Of a DNA stretch of 64,000 nt, positions 8,476 to 16,983 are shown piece by piece. The notes beneath the pieces are model-generated. The model saw only the letters and a program-made list of their open reading frames with translations. It was not told where the DNA came from and searched no databases. Position numbers and translations under genes: made by a program. Within the stretch, counting starts at the first letter, position 1; every line of letters begins with the position of its first letter. Source of the stretch: Spirochaetaceae bacterium (GTDB lineage: Bacteria; Spirochaetota; Leptospiria; Leptospirales; Leptonemataceae); assembly GCA_002730875.1 (NCBI GenBank), contig PCBI01000017.1:1-64000 (forward strand), given 5' to 3'.

Positions 8476-8868
8476 ATGCAGGAATTTCTAAGCGAACAAC
8501 AAAAGGAAATACTGGAAGCCAACCGAAGCTTCTATTCGGCCTTTGAAAAGCTCAGCCTGGAACAAATGAAGCAGTGCTGGGATCCGGGGCCTGACTGCAT
8601 GTGCATCCATCCGCGCCAACCCGCGCTGGTAGGTTTCGATGAAATAATGGAGTCCTGGCGATTGATATTCTCCGGCACCTCCTATATGGAAATCGATGTA
8701 AAGGATGCCACGGTAATGGCCGGCATGGACCTGGCGGTAGTACATTGCATCGAGTCGGTCATGGCGGTATCCGGCGGACAAACCAATCGGGGTCAGGTGC
8801 GGGCTACAAATGTATTTCGAAAGCTGGACGATTCCTGGAAAATGATTCTGCATCATGCCGGCGGCTAA
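8476..8868 (+). CDS. NTF2-like (SnoaL/DUF4440-type) protein
   Basis: 130 residues from the ATG at 8476, which has AGGAAA at a good distance; the longer frame upstream is low-complexity noise. One NTF2-like cone fold is suggested by an N-terminal helix (ILEANRSFYSAFEKLS), the WDPGPDCMCIHP strand, a GFDEIMESWRLIF helix and late strands ending in WKMILHH. Such proteins are small ligand-binding or isomerase-like domains, and this subgroup is usually uncharacterised. It stands alone upstream of the phosphatase gene, 120 bases apart. Confidence 0.8.
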   Translation: MQEFLSEQQKEILEANRSFYSAFEKLSLEQMKQCWDPGPDCMCIHPRQPALVGFDEIMESWRLIFSGTSYMEIDVKDATVMAGMDLAVVHCIESVMAVSGGQTNRGQVRATNVFRKLDDSWKMILHHAGG

Positions 8869-8988
8869 GCGAATGCGGGCAGGATATGCCATTAACGTGT
8901 AAGCTATGCTAACAAATGGAAATAAGTCTTTTGCGTTGCTGATTTATCTTTTGCTTTCTGAGCCATCCGGTTTTACTTTCTTGGACCA

Positions 8989-10398
8989 ATGGAATTGAAC
9001 GGAGCCCTCAGCGGCCATCCCTCCCCCGGCCGTGCGCGCATTCCCAGCCGTCGGCGTTTGCTCCCTCTGGTAGCCATCGGTATTCTGGCTCTGGGCTTTG
9101 CCCTTCATTGCGGTGGCGAAAAACAAAGCACAGAACTGGATGGAATTATCTTCATCGTCGGCGATGGAATGGGACTTTCCATGATTAGCCAGGCATCCCT
9201 GGAAAGCGCGGAGCCGCTGGCCCTGGAAAGCATGCCCATTGTCGGCCTTCAGAAAACTTACAGTACCAGCGGAAGCATTACCGACTCCGCTGCGGCCATC
9301 ACAGCCATGCTTACCGGGCACAAAACGCGAAACAAATGGATTGGCGTGGATGAATCTGGCCAACGACGAAAGACCCTGTTCGAGATCGCGCAGGAAAGAA
9401 ACTGGAGCACGGCCATCATTTCAACTTCGTCGGTCACCCATGCCACACCGGCCGGCGCTCTGGTGCATAGCAAAGATCGTCATAACGATGCAGATATTGC
9501 CAGGCAGCTTTCGCTCAATCCGCCGGACATTTTGATCGGTGGCGGCCGCGATTACTTTTTCCAGGTTCGACCCCTGTCGGCAGACCAGACCGGAACCAAT
9601 AATCCTGATTCTGACGAATCCCCCGGACCCGAAGGTTCCGAAGGCTACGATGCCACGCCCTCCGAAACCAGGAAAACGGACGTCTCCACTTTCCTGGATT
9701 TCCTCTCCGGAAGCCATACCGTTCAACTCTCTTACCAGGATTTCATGTCCCAGGATTGCGATGACCTTTGCGTTGATGGCAAACCGGCGGATCGATTCAT
9801 CGGCCTGCTGGCACAGGATCATCTGCCTCCAGTGGATCCCAACCATAAACTGAATTACAAAAAAGACGATGCGAACCCCAATCCCCGTAGGGAGCTTGAG
9901 ACCCTTGACGCCTCCTTGAGTGATTGGATGCGCGGTCTCCTTGACAATCCTCCTCCCGAGCCAGGAAACCGAAAGAACTATCTGAAAACGGCCAGCCTGC
10001 GCAGCCTTCGCACGCTTTTGGCTCGCCAGCGGCCATTTCTAATGCTGATAGAAGGCAGTCAGATCGATTGGGGCGGTCATGCCAACCGGGCGGATTATGC
10101 GATCCGGGAGTTGGTAGATCTGGACGAAACCCTGGAAGCTTTGCTACGGGAAACCGAAGGCCGAAACGTACTCATTGTGGTAACCGCCGACCACGAAACC
10201 GGGGGTCATGCCATTGTGGACGGAAGACCTGGAAGCTTGCAGAAAAGCGAATTCATCACGCATAAACACACGGCTGAAATGGTTCCGGTATTTGCCCGGG
10301 GACCAGGGGCCGAAAGCTTCACCGGGGTCTACGAAAACACGGACATCTTCCATAAATTGCTTGCCGTAATGAACGCCACTCCCGCCTTTTCGCATTAA
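8989..10398 (+). CDS. alkaline phosphatase family lipoprotein
   Basis: 469 residues. The n-region is long, the signal core ends in FALHC, and a lipid anchor is likely. The alkaline phosphatase fold is shown by IVGDGMG (metal Asp), the nucleophile region TDSAAAITAM, THATPAGA, EGSQIDWGGHAN, TADHETGGH and a late KHTAEMVPV His. All are positions that bind Zn or the phosphate, so it should be active and release phosphate from monoesters outside the inner membrane. A Pro/Ser/Asp/Glu-rich insert near residues 197-225 is not part of the core fold. Substrate preference is unknown; no pho box was identified. Confidence 0.93.
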   Translation: MELNGALSGHPSPGRARIPSRRRLLPLVAIGILALGFALHCGGEKQSTELDGIIFIVGDGMGLSMISQASLESAEPLALESMPIVGLQKTYSTSGSITDSAAAITAMLTGHKTRNKWIGVDESGQRRKTLFEIAQERNWSTAIISTSSVTHATPAGALVHSKDRHNDADIARQLSLNPPDILIGGGRDYFFQVRPLSADQTGTNNPDSDESPGPEGSEGYDATPSETRKTDVSTFLDFLSGSHTVQLSYQDFMSQDCDDLCVDGKPADRFIGLLAQDHLPPVDPNHKLNYKKDDANPNPRRELETLDASLSDWMRGLLDNPPPEPGNRKNYLKTASLRSLRTLLARQRPFLMLIEGSQIDWGGHANRADYAIRELVDLDETLEALLRETEGRNVLIVVTADHETGGHAIVDGRPGSLQKSEFITHKHTAEMVPVFARGPGAESFTGVYENTDIFHKLLAVMNATPAFSH

Positions 10399-10432
10399 AT
10401 GCCAGGGCGGAATGTTTTCTGCCAGGCATTTT
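10397..10432 (+). terminator. long hairpin at the end of the alkaline phosphatase gene
   Basis: AAATGCC at 10397 (overlapping the TAA) pairs with GGCATTT ending at 10431. Inside it GGCGGAA pairs with TTCTGCC (one G-U), so the stem is nearly continuous around a small loop. It ends in ATTTTAA, a short U-run, so termination is likely but probably weak. Confidence 0.55.
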
Positions 10433-10487
10433 AAGCCGAATAACGGAGGATGCGAAAATAGATCACTCCACGCTGGATCCACTGACT

Positions 10488-11072
10488 TTGATCGGCCAGG
10501 TTCTGGAGGTGTACGCACGCATTGACAGCCAGATCGACGAATTCAACCGATCAGAGAGCTTTCGCTGCCCCCCGGGTTGTGGTCGCTGCTGCGAGAATCC
10601 GGACGTGGAAGCCACGGTTCTGGAAATCCTGCCCCTGGCCTGGCATCTTTACGAAAGCAATCGGGCCGAAGAGATCTACGACCGTATCGAAACGGAAAAC
10701 CCGGGATCCCACAGGGCCTGTATCCACTATGCGGCCGATCCTGCCATCGGAGGCAACGGTCGGTGTACCGTCTATGAGCAGAGGCCTTATCTGTGCCGCA
10801 TGTTTGGCTTTTCGGCGCGTTACGACAAACACGGCAAAACCATGCCCGTGTTCTGTAAACAGCACAAATCCATTTGGCCCGAGGAGATCGAAAGGATCTC
10901 CCAGAGAGTTCAGGATGGCGTTAGTAGCCTGCCGAACTATCAGAATCTACACTACGAGCTGTACGGAATCCATCCGGATCTTCAGAGTCAGCGGTTTCCG
11001 ATCAATATTGCGCTCAAGAAGGCCATCGAGTATTTGTACTTTTATCGTCGCCGGCCGGACCATGCCGCCTAA
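10488..11072 (+). CDS. YkgJ-family cysteine-cluster protein
   Basis: 194 residues from a TTG. The Cys motif C-P-P-G-C-G-R-C-C near residue 27 and the later C-T-V-Y-E-x-R-P-Y-L-C-R block define YkgJ-type putative metal-chelating proteins. An additional Cys occurs in PVFCKQH. The start is uncertain: the same frame stays open upstream, and a strong GGAGG at 10445 is 8 bases before an in-frame ATA at 10458, whereas the TTG has no ribosome site. Reading from there would add DHSTLDPLT. Role unknown; the family may act in metal handling or protein maturation. Confidence 0.85.
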   Translation: MIGQVLEVYARIDSQIDEFNRSESFRCPPGCGRCCENPDVEATVLEILPLAWHLYESNRAEEIYDRIETENPGSHRACIHYAADPAIGGNGRCTVYEQRPYLCRMFGFSARYDKHGKTMPVFCKQHKSIWPEEIERISQRVQDGVSSLPNYQNLHYELYGIHPDLQSQRFPINIALKKAIEYLYFYRRRPDHAA

Positions 11073-11228
11073 GGCAATTCAATACAGTTGGCTTTGTTTT
11101 CCCGCGAAAGCCCGCTCGGGTGCCCCCGACTTCGAGCACTGTGCCCGCACCTAATTGACCTCCTGACACATCCGTCACCGGTTAAGTCCCGCCAGCGAAA
11201 GGGAGGAACCAGATCGCCGTGGAAGGAT

Positions 11229-12542
11229 TTAAGCCGAACGGGCCGCGCCTGGAACGGACTGTCCCCGGGCCATGTCAATCAGCTGGCTCTCAAACAAAAA
11301 GTTGGGCAGAAGGGCGTCCTCCGAGTCCCGCAGATGCGGAAGTAAGCCTTCGATGAAATACATGTCCACCTGGCCTTTGTTCTTGGCCTGGATTTGCCCC
11401 CTGTATTCGCATTCGAAGAATCGTTTCACCTTTTCGTAGGTTTCGCCGGAAATGTTGATCCGGCCTGGCTGACCGGAAGATTCCATACGACTGGCCAGGT
11501 TCACCGTATCTCCCCATACGTCGTAGGCGAACTTTTCCGTGCCAATGACCCCCGCCACCAGAGGGCCAGTATGTATGCCAATGCGGATTTCCCAGCTGGG
11601 TTTGCCTTCCCGCTCCTTCTTTTCTTTCCAGCGATCCATAAATCGTAACATCTCAAGCGCGGCCTGTATGGTTCGCACCGGATGATCATGGCTTTCTTCG
11701 GGAATGCCGCCGGCCGCCATGTAGGCATCTCCGATGGTCTTTATCTTTTCCAGATTGCATCCTTTTATGATCTGATCAAATGCCCGAAAGCATTCATCCA
11801 GTTCAGAAACCAATTCCTGGGGACTCATGGACTCGGCGATGCCAGTAAACCCTTTGAAGTCGGTGAAAAGCACGGTTACGTCATCGTAATGGCGGGGGGC
11901 AACTTTTTGTTCTTTCTTGAGCTCTTCGGCAATGGGAAGCGGAAGCGTGTTTCGCAGAAGCGATTCGGACTTTTCCCTTTCGTCCTGGAAATTGCCGGCC
12001 AGAATCACAACCAGGATTCCCGTAAACATCTGCACGAAGAAGTACTGCCCCAGTACATCCTCCCAGCGCTCCTGCTCGCTGGCATAGGGCACGACAAGAT
12101 CGGTGTGCAATTCGATTAAAAACAACGCCAGGGTAACCAGACCGCTTAAAGCGATCACCGAAACAGTAGTCTTCCATCCCCGGGAAAGAATGACTCCAAT
12201 GACCAGGGCCGGAATCAGATAGTAGTGAGTGCCCCCTTTGGATCCCGCATTCAATACAATGTTCACCGAAAGAAAGCCAAAGATCAGTAGGATAAGCGGC
12301 CAGTAAAGACTGCGATAAATGGAACGTACCCGGGAAAAATAATAGAGAACAAAGAACAATATACCGGTGCCAAAATTTAGATAGAACAGCGGAAGCCCTT
12401 TTTCCAGTCCCAGATTGGAAAAGCTACCCAGAAGATTGGACAGGCCGTTTATGAAGGTTATCGTAGAGAAGAGCCGGTGCTCCAGGCTGTGAAAGCGGGG
12501 ATGACCGATGATCCGGTATAATAGATTCATGACTGGCTGCAT
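11229..12542 (-). CDS. membrane-bound class III adenylate cyclase
   Basis: 437 residues. About six hydrophobic segments (residues 25-190) form an integral membrane domain of the kind joined to class III cyclases. The catalytic domain spans roughly 210-415: metal Asp in VLFTDFKGFT, substrate Lys in EKIKTIGDAY, second metal Asp in the same block, adenine-selecting Asp and transition-state residues in YDVWGDTVNLASRM. All the key residues are present, so it should make cAMP from ATP as a homodimer at the inner membrane. Transcribed alone. The sensed signal is not evident. Confidence 0.95.
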   Translation of the reverse strand: MQPVMNLLYRIIGHPRFHSLEHRLFSTITFINGLSNLLGSFSNLGLEKGLPLFYLNFGTGILFFVLYYFSRVRSIYRSLYWPLILLIFGFLSVNIVLNAGSKGGTHYYLIPALVIGVILSRGWKTTVSVIALSGLVTLALFLIELHTDLVVPYASEQERWEDVLGQYFFVQMFTGILVVILAGNFQDEREKSESLLRNTLPLPIAEELKKEQKVAPRHYDDVTVLFTDFKGFTGIAESMSPQELVSELDECFRAFDQIIKGCNLEKIKTIGDAYMAAGGIPEESHDHPVRTIQAALEMLRFMDRWKEKKEREGKPSWEIRIGIHTGPLVAGVIGTEKFAYDVWGDTVNLASRMESSGQPGRINISGETYEKVKRFFECEYRGQIQAKNKGQVDMYFIEGLLPHLRDSEDALLPNFLFESQLIDMARGQSVPGAARSA

Positions 12543-12827
12543 ACGTTAACTCTCTTCTGGACTGTGTCATACTCCAGCCGATTCCGCGGTTGGAGCGATG
12601 TTTTCCTGGCGATTTGCTAGAATTTCGCTTCCGTGGACGCCCTGGTTACCGATTAAAAAGAGTGGTCAGGTACGCCCTTTCCAAAAATCTGGCATTGATC
12701 CGAGAAGGGCCACCAGGCCTTTCAGGCCCACTCTCAAGGGGCCACCGAACAAGTTCATAGCTTTTTCGGTCTAAACAAAGGATGCAGCCTTAGCCGGCGC
12801 TGCATAGCCAACCCGGAGGGTTCGAAG

Positions 12828-13148
12828 ATGAAACGAACAGAACTCGAAAGAAGGCAACGCGAACTACGTCGGGCAGAAAAGAAAGTAGAGGTGCTGGAAA
12901 GAAAGGCAACCCGCGAAAAGCGAAATGCCGGATACTACATCACCCACCTATCTTCCCTTTTTCGTCACGATATGAACGAGATTTTTAACACCAGAGATGA
13001 TCTGGAAATCCTGGAAAGCCTGGAAGGGCTGAAAGAGGATCTTCCGGAAAAGCAATGGGAAACCGTTTTGCGAAAAGCGGTGAACCGCACAAAAGTCGTA
13101 GAATCAGATCGCGCTGTAAACGAACTGCGAGAGATGATGGGTGCATAA
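12828..13148 (+). CDS. small coiled-coil protein, unknown function
   Basis: 106 residues with a clear GGAGGG ribosome site at 12815. The first 35 residues are almost all Arg, Lys, Glu and Leu in a heptad pattern, predicting a basic coiled coil. The rest (THLSSLFRHDMNEIF and on) looks alpha-helical. No signal peptide, membrane segment or known domain. It stands alone between two minus-strand genes. Confidence 0.7.
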   Translation: MKRTELERRQRELRRAEKKVEVLERKATREKRNAGYYITHLSSLFRHDMNEIFNTRDDLEILESLEGLKEDLPEKQWETVLRKAVNRTKVVESDRAVNELREMMGA

Positions 13149-13154
13149 TCCCCG

Positions 13155-13179
13155 GGCCGGGCTACCTGGTAGCCTGGCC
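13155..13179. terminator. 10-bp hairpin between converging genes
   Basis: GGCCGGGCTA and TAGCCTGGCC pair through ten positions (one G-U) around a five-base loop, 7 bases after the small coiled-coil gene. No U-tract on either strand. It could act as a bidirectional terminator between 12828-13148 and 13262-13663. Confidence 0.4.
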
Positions 13180-13261
13180 ACTCTCATACCCTGCCTTATT
13201 CCAATCAACTTACCTGGCCGTTACTTTGGCCACCGGGAGAGCCTTTGAGGTTTTTCGCGGA

Positions 13262-13663
13262 TCAGGGCTTCTGACCGGCCAGATACTTCAGTAGGTCCGT
13301 TGAGGTGATGATTCCGATCATCTTCTCGGTGTTCTTATCTGCCACTACAATGGCATGGATTCGATTATCTACCATGGCCAGGGCGGCCTGCTGGACAGAA
13401 ACGTCTTCGAAGAACGAAAAGATAGGCTGGGTCATGATTTCCTGGACCAGAACATCGCTTCCTTCCTCTTCAATGATCCGGGTCACAGTAACAAAGTTCT
13501 CCACATCTTTCGCAGAAAGCATTCCGATAACCTCTCCCTGCTTGTCCACAACCGGGATGTGGTGGATATTCTTCTCCTTATACAGAGGTACCACTTCCAG
13601 GATTTTCTGATCCTCTCGAACAGTGATTGGATCCCGGGTCATTAATTCGGCGATGGTTATCAT
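13262..13663 (-). CDS. CBS domain pair protein
   Basis: 133 residues made only of two CBS motifs: residues 7-60 (TRDPITVREDQKILEVV, IPVVDKQGEVIGMLSAKD) and 75-130 (TQPIFSFFEDVSVQQAA, AIVVADKNTEKMIGIITSTDLL). Stand-alone CBS pairs (Bateman modules) bind adenine nucleotides and usually regulate partners. The IGIITSTDLL block has the Thr/Asp typical of ribose-phosphate binding. A purine-rich ribosome site precedes the ATG. The partner is not apparent from the neighbours. Confidence 0.93.
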   Translation of the reverse strand: MITIAELMTRDPITVREDQKILEVVPLYKEKNIHHIPVVDKQGEVIGMLSAKDVENFVTVTRIIEEEGSDVLVQEIMTQPIFSFFEDVSVQQAALAMVDNRIHAIVVADKNTEKMIGIITSTDLLKYLAGQKP

Positions 13664-13718
13664 AGGACTTCTTTAAGCTAACCCCTCCTGGCTTCAAGTA
13701 GAATAGCAGCCAAAATGT

Positions 13719-15317
13719 CTATTCGTGCTTAAGCCAATCAATGCGATAAAGATCCAGTCGCCGATCCCTGAAGTTCTGTACCGAGCCCTGGTATCGCAAC
13801 TCCTTCAGCAAATCCATGTCTAGATCGCTTACCAGGGTCATCTCTGTATTGGGAGTGGCCTCCGCGATAATGGCATCGTGAGGGAATGAAAAGTCCGACG
13901 GCGAAAACATGGCCGCCTGCGAATACTGAATGTCCATGTTCTCCACCCGCGGCAGGTTACCGACGCTGCCGGTAATCACCACGTAGCACTCATTTTCTAT
14001 GGCCCGGGCCTGGGCGCACCGACGCACCCGCAAATAGGCGTTGCGAGTATCTGTCCAGAAAGGCACGAACAGTATCTTCATGCCCTGCTCCGCCAGCACC
14101 CGGGAGAGTTCCGGGAACTCCACGTCATAGCAGATGAGTACGCCCACCTTTCCGATGTCCGTTTCAAAAACGCTTAACGTATCTCCGCCATGAAGACCCC
14201 AGTAGGCTTTTTCATCGGGAGTTATATGAATCTTGGCCTGGCTTTCCATGGTTCCGTCCCGACGACAGATGTAGGAAACATTCTTGATTCCTCCCTCCTC
14301 GTCCAGCCAGGGCATGGAGCCCGCCACGATATTGATGTTGTAGGCCACGGCCAGATCCCGCACCGCAGCGGCCATGTCGTCCGTGTAGGTAGCCAGGTGC
14401 CGAATGGCCTTGCTGGGGTGGTTTTCCGGGCTATTGGCCAGAAGCGGACCGTTGAAGAACTCGGGAAAAAGTACGAAGTCCGAATTGTAACCCGCGATAG
14501 CGTCCACGAAGTATTCCATCTGTTCGATTACGTCGTCCATGGAATGGAATCTTCGCATCTGCCATTGGACGGCGCCCACTCGCACTACTGACTTGCGCGA
14601 ACTCAAATAAGAGTCCCGCTTTCCTTCCCTGTTTTCGTAGTAGATATTGATCCACTCAAGAAGCGTGGCGTAGGAGCGAGAATCTTCGTCCTCTGGTATA
14701 TATCGTCTGAGAACCTTGCGAACGTGGAAGTCATTGGCAAGCTGAAAGCTCAGCACCGGATCGTAGATCTCCCCATTTCGCACCCGATTGATGTACTCCT
14801 GCACAGTCATATCGTCCGCATGCTTGTTGTAACCTGGGATTCGTCCGCCGGTGATGATTCTTCGGAGGTTCTTTTCTTCACATAGAAGTTTACGGGCATC
14901 GTACAATCGACGTCCCAGGCGAAGCCCCCGGTACTCGGGATGAACAAATAGATCGATTCCGTACAGGGTATCAGCGGATGGATCGTGAGTATCCATGCGA
15001 TTGTAGCCGGTAATCTCGTCGTAGGTATGGTTGTCGCCGAACCTCGCGTAGTTTACGATTAAACAAAGCGCGCATCCGACAACTTTGCCTTTATCTTCAA
15101 TGCAGATCTGGCCTTCCGGAAAGCGATTCAAAAGCACAGATATCTCTTCTCGAGACCAGGCGCCCCCCATTCGGTTATAAACCAGGTTCATGATCTCCTG
15201 GACATCGTCGTAGTCGTCAATTCTAAGCGTTCTGAGCGTTAATTTATGGGAGAGGTCGTCTTCCGTAATCTCGGGTTCGCTGCTTGTTTCGTTGTTATCG
15301 GGAACGTTTAAGGACAT
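13719..15317 (-). CDS. GNAT acetyltransferase-nitrilase fusion protein
   Basis: 532 residues from the ATG at 15317; an ATG 13 codons upstream is possible. The N-terminal half (to about 215) is a GNAT domain, with FVHPEYRGLRLGRRLY as the acetyl-CoA pyrophosphate loop. The C-terminal half (about 240-520) is a carbon-nitrogen hydrolase with the catalytic triad Glu (LFPEFF), Lys (AKIHITPDE) and Cys (LICYDVEFPE). This is a known fusion architecture, probably coupling amide hydrolysis with acyl transfer. The substrate is unknown. Confidence 0.92.
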   Translation of the reverse strand: MSLNVPDNNETSSEPEITEDDLSHKLTLRTLRIDDYDDVQEIMNLVYNRMGGAWSREEISVLLNRFPEGQICIEDKGKVVGCALCLIVNYARFGDNHTYDEITGYNRMDTHDPSADTLYGIDLFVHPEYRGLRLGRRLYDARKLLCEEKNLRRIITGGRIPGYNKHADDMTVQEYINRVRNGEIYDPVLSFQLANDFHVRKVLRRYIPEDEDSRSYATLLEWINIYYENREGKRDSYLSSRKSVVRVGAVQWQMRRFHSMDDVIEQMEYFVDAIAGYNSDFVLFPEFFNGPLLANSPENHPSKAIRHLATYTDDMAAAVRDLAVAYNINIVAGSMPWLDEEGGIKNVSYICRRDGTMESQAKIHITPDEKAYWGLHGGDTLSVFETDIGKVGVLICYDVEFPELSRVLAEQGMKILFVPFWTDTRNAYLRVRRCAQARAIENECYVVITGSVGNLPRVENMDIQYSQAAMFSPSDFSFPHDAIIAEATPNTEMTLVSDLDMDLLKELRYQGSVQNFRDRRLDLYRIDWLKHE

Positions 15318-15402
15318 AAGGACAGAAAAGCAACTTCCTGTACCCGGAAAAACCATTTCCTGCTTGCCATAAGTTTTTCTTTCTTATACCGATATTATAT
15401 CC

Positions 15403-16317
15403 ATGGACTTCTGCAGATTCAAAGCCGGCCAACTGAGCGCTGCGATTTTTACCATCAATCTGATGGCCGCCGGCCTGGTTTGGGCTGAAGAAGAAAACAT
15501 ATCGGCGGATCCGCAACCTTCTGCCACGCCGGATACGCCGGCTCCCGGACGTAGCGACGACACTCGTGCGGATTCCCAGGCGAGCCAGCCTTCGGCGCTG
15601 GAGTTGCATCATGCCCGTCAAACCTATCGAGAACTCTATGCGCTGAGCCAGGAATACAGACAAATGCTTCAGGTTCTGGATCAGAACTATGGTAGCCCCT
15701 CACAACTCACATCCGCGGGTAATGAAACCGCCACGGACTCGGAGAGCTCACCGTCGGCGGCGCCCTCATCAGCGGAGAACTCCTCACCGGACGGGAACTC
15801 CATAGAGCTGTCTGATTGCCCCTCGGCCGCCTACATGCATTATTCCCGAAACCAGGTGAACGATGCGCTTACCACCGTGCGAAGCTGCGTGCAGAAACAG
15901 CGGTCCCGCCTGGCCGCCTACGGCAAAGCCCTGAGCCAGGATACCGATGCCATTCTATCGCGATTGAGCGATCGCATTCAGGCTCTCATGGGCCAGTCCA
16001 GCTACTCCTCTTCGTCAGTCTCCAGCCGGAAGCTAAGCAAAGGACGCAATCTACTACAGATTTCCCTTAAGACGGCTCAACAGGCCCAGAGCATGCTGGC
16101 AGAAAACCCGGAAACGGCCATCAAACGTTTTCGTGTAGCCAGGTTCCAGGCCATCCAGGGGCTGATCCTTCTGGAAACCAGCTATGAAGGCGAACAAAAG
16201 CTAAAGAAGGAATTCGAAACCGCACTGCTGGATGCGGAAGGTAAGGTTCACATCAAACCCCTGGATGAGGACAAATACCGGAAGGTGTCGACGGACGCTG
16301 AAAAAAAAGCCGAATAG
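15403..16317 (+). CDS. secreted helical protein, unknown function
   Basis: 304 residues. The signal peptide ends at GLVWA-EEE. The mature protein opens with a Pro/Ser/Asp/Thr-rich linker (to about 65), a helix-rich block with HHARQTYRELYALSQEYRQML, a second Ser/Ala-rich linker (about 105-130), and a long predicted helical region to the Lys/Glu-rich C-terminus. Two Cys residues in the central block could form a disulphide. No family recognised. The stop codon lies inside the first copy of a 25-bp tandem duplication. Confidence 0.65.
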   Translation: MDFCRFKAGQLSAAIFTINLMAAGLVWAEEENISADPQPSATPDTPAPGRSDDTRADSQASQPSALELHHARQTYRELYALSQEYRQMLQVLDQNYGSPSQLTSAGNETATDSESSPSAAPSSAENSSPDGNSIELSDCPSAAYMHYSRNQVNDALTTVRSCVQKQRSRLAAYGKALSQDTDAILSRLSDRIQALMGQSSYSSSSVSSRKLSKGRNLLQISLKTAQQAQSMLAENPETAIKRFRVARFQAIQGLILLETSYEGEQKLKKEFETALLDAEGKVHIKPLDEDKYRKVSTDAEKKAE

Positions 16318-16360
16318 GCGCTGGCGCCGGAGAAACGAATAGGCGCTGGCGCCCGAGAGA
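16311..16360 (+). repeat. 25-bp tandem duplication spanning a stop codon
   Basis: Two copies, 16311-16335 and 16336-16360, share CGAATAGGCGCTGGCGCC exactly and differ only at a few bases in the last seven. Each contains GGCGC-TG-GCGCC, a self-complementary core. The first copy supplies the TAG of the secreted helical protein gene. Confidence 0.85.
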
Positions 16361-16422
16361 CGGCGAGCCGGAATGCTCAGGAAACCATGGCCGGACGTCA
16401 GAAATGCGTGGCGATTCCATTC

Positions 16423-16454
16423 GAACGAGAATTTCCTTGAACGAGAATTTCTTT
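16423..16454 (+). repeat. 16-bp tandem duplication
   Basis: GAACGAGAATTTCCTT (16423-16438) is followed directly by GAACGAGAATTTCTTT, one mismatch. It lies in the same 225-base intergenic gap as the 25-bp duplication, between converging genes. Confidence 0.85.
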
Positions 16455-16542
16455 TAAGGTAAAGATGTTCCTCGCTTATGACGGATCGGATCAGTCTAAA
16501 GGATTGGCGCAGTCCGGGTCCCCACTTATCAAAAGACATCGT

Positions 16543-16911
16543 TCAAAAGACACCGTTCTCAATGATATCATCGTCAAGTTGATGCAAATAGACATAGACC
16601 AGCGCCTGAATCGAATCCGTCTCCGATGGAAACAGGGGCTGCACCAGGCAGAGTTCCCTTTCGTATTCGGTGCCCCGGTCTTCCACTTCATCCAGGATGG
16701 CCAGGATGTCCTCGTTGATTTCGAAAAGCTCGCCGTACACCGAATAGTCGGCATCCGGTCGAATGGCCGGATACCAGCTTACGCGATGCATCCTGTATCC
16801 ATTGAGCCGGGCCTCCCCCAGAAAACGCGCCCCTTCCATATACTGATGGAGACGATATCCTCGTTTCAAGGTACCATAGACAAAAACAATGGGCGCCGAA
16901 CCAGAGTCCAT
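16543..16911 (-). CDS. gamma-glutamylcyclotransferase-like protein
   Basis: 122 residues from the ATG at 16911 (MDSGSAPIVFVYGTL). The longer frame upstream would overlap the divergent gene and has no family similarity. The Y-G-T-L-K-x-G phosphate-type loop near residue 11 and the DEVEDRG segment, which supplies the catalytic-type Glu, mark the GGCT/AIG2 fold. It may open gamma-glutamyl dipeptides to 5-oxoproline, which would fit the 5-oxoprolinase-like gene elsewhere in the window. That link is an inference. Confidence 0.88.
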   Translation of the reverse strand: MDSGSAPIVFVYGTLKRGYRLHQYMEGARFLGEARLNGYRMHRVSWYPAIRPDADYSVYGELFEINEDILAILDEVEDRGTEYERELCLVQPLFPSETDSIQALVYVYLHQLDDDIIENGVF

Positions 16912-16983
16912 GCTTCCAATACGATAAGCAAACCCCCGATGGAAAGTGGTTTTTAAGGGAACCCTTATTTTGATTGTGGTACA

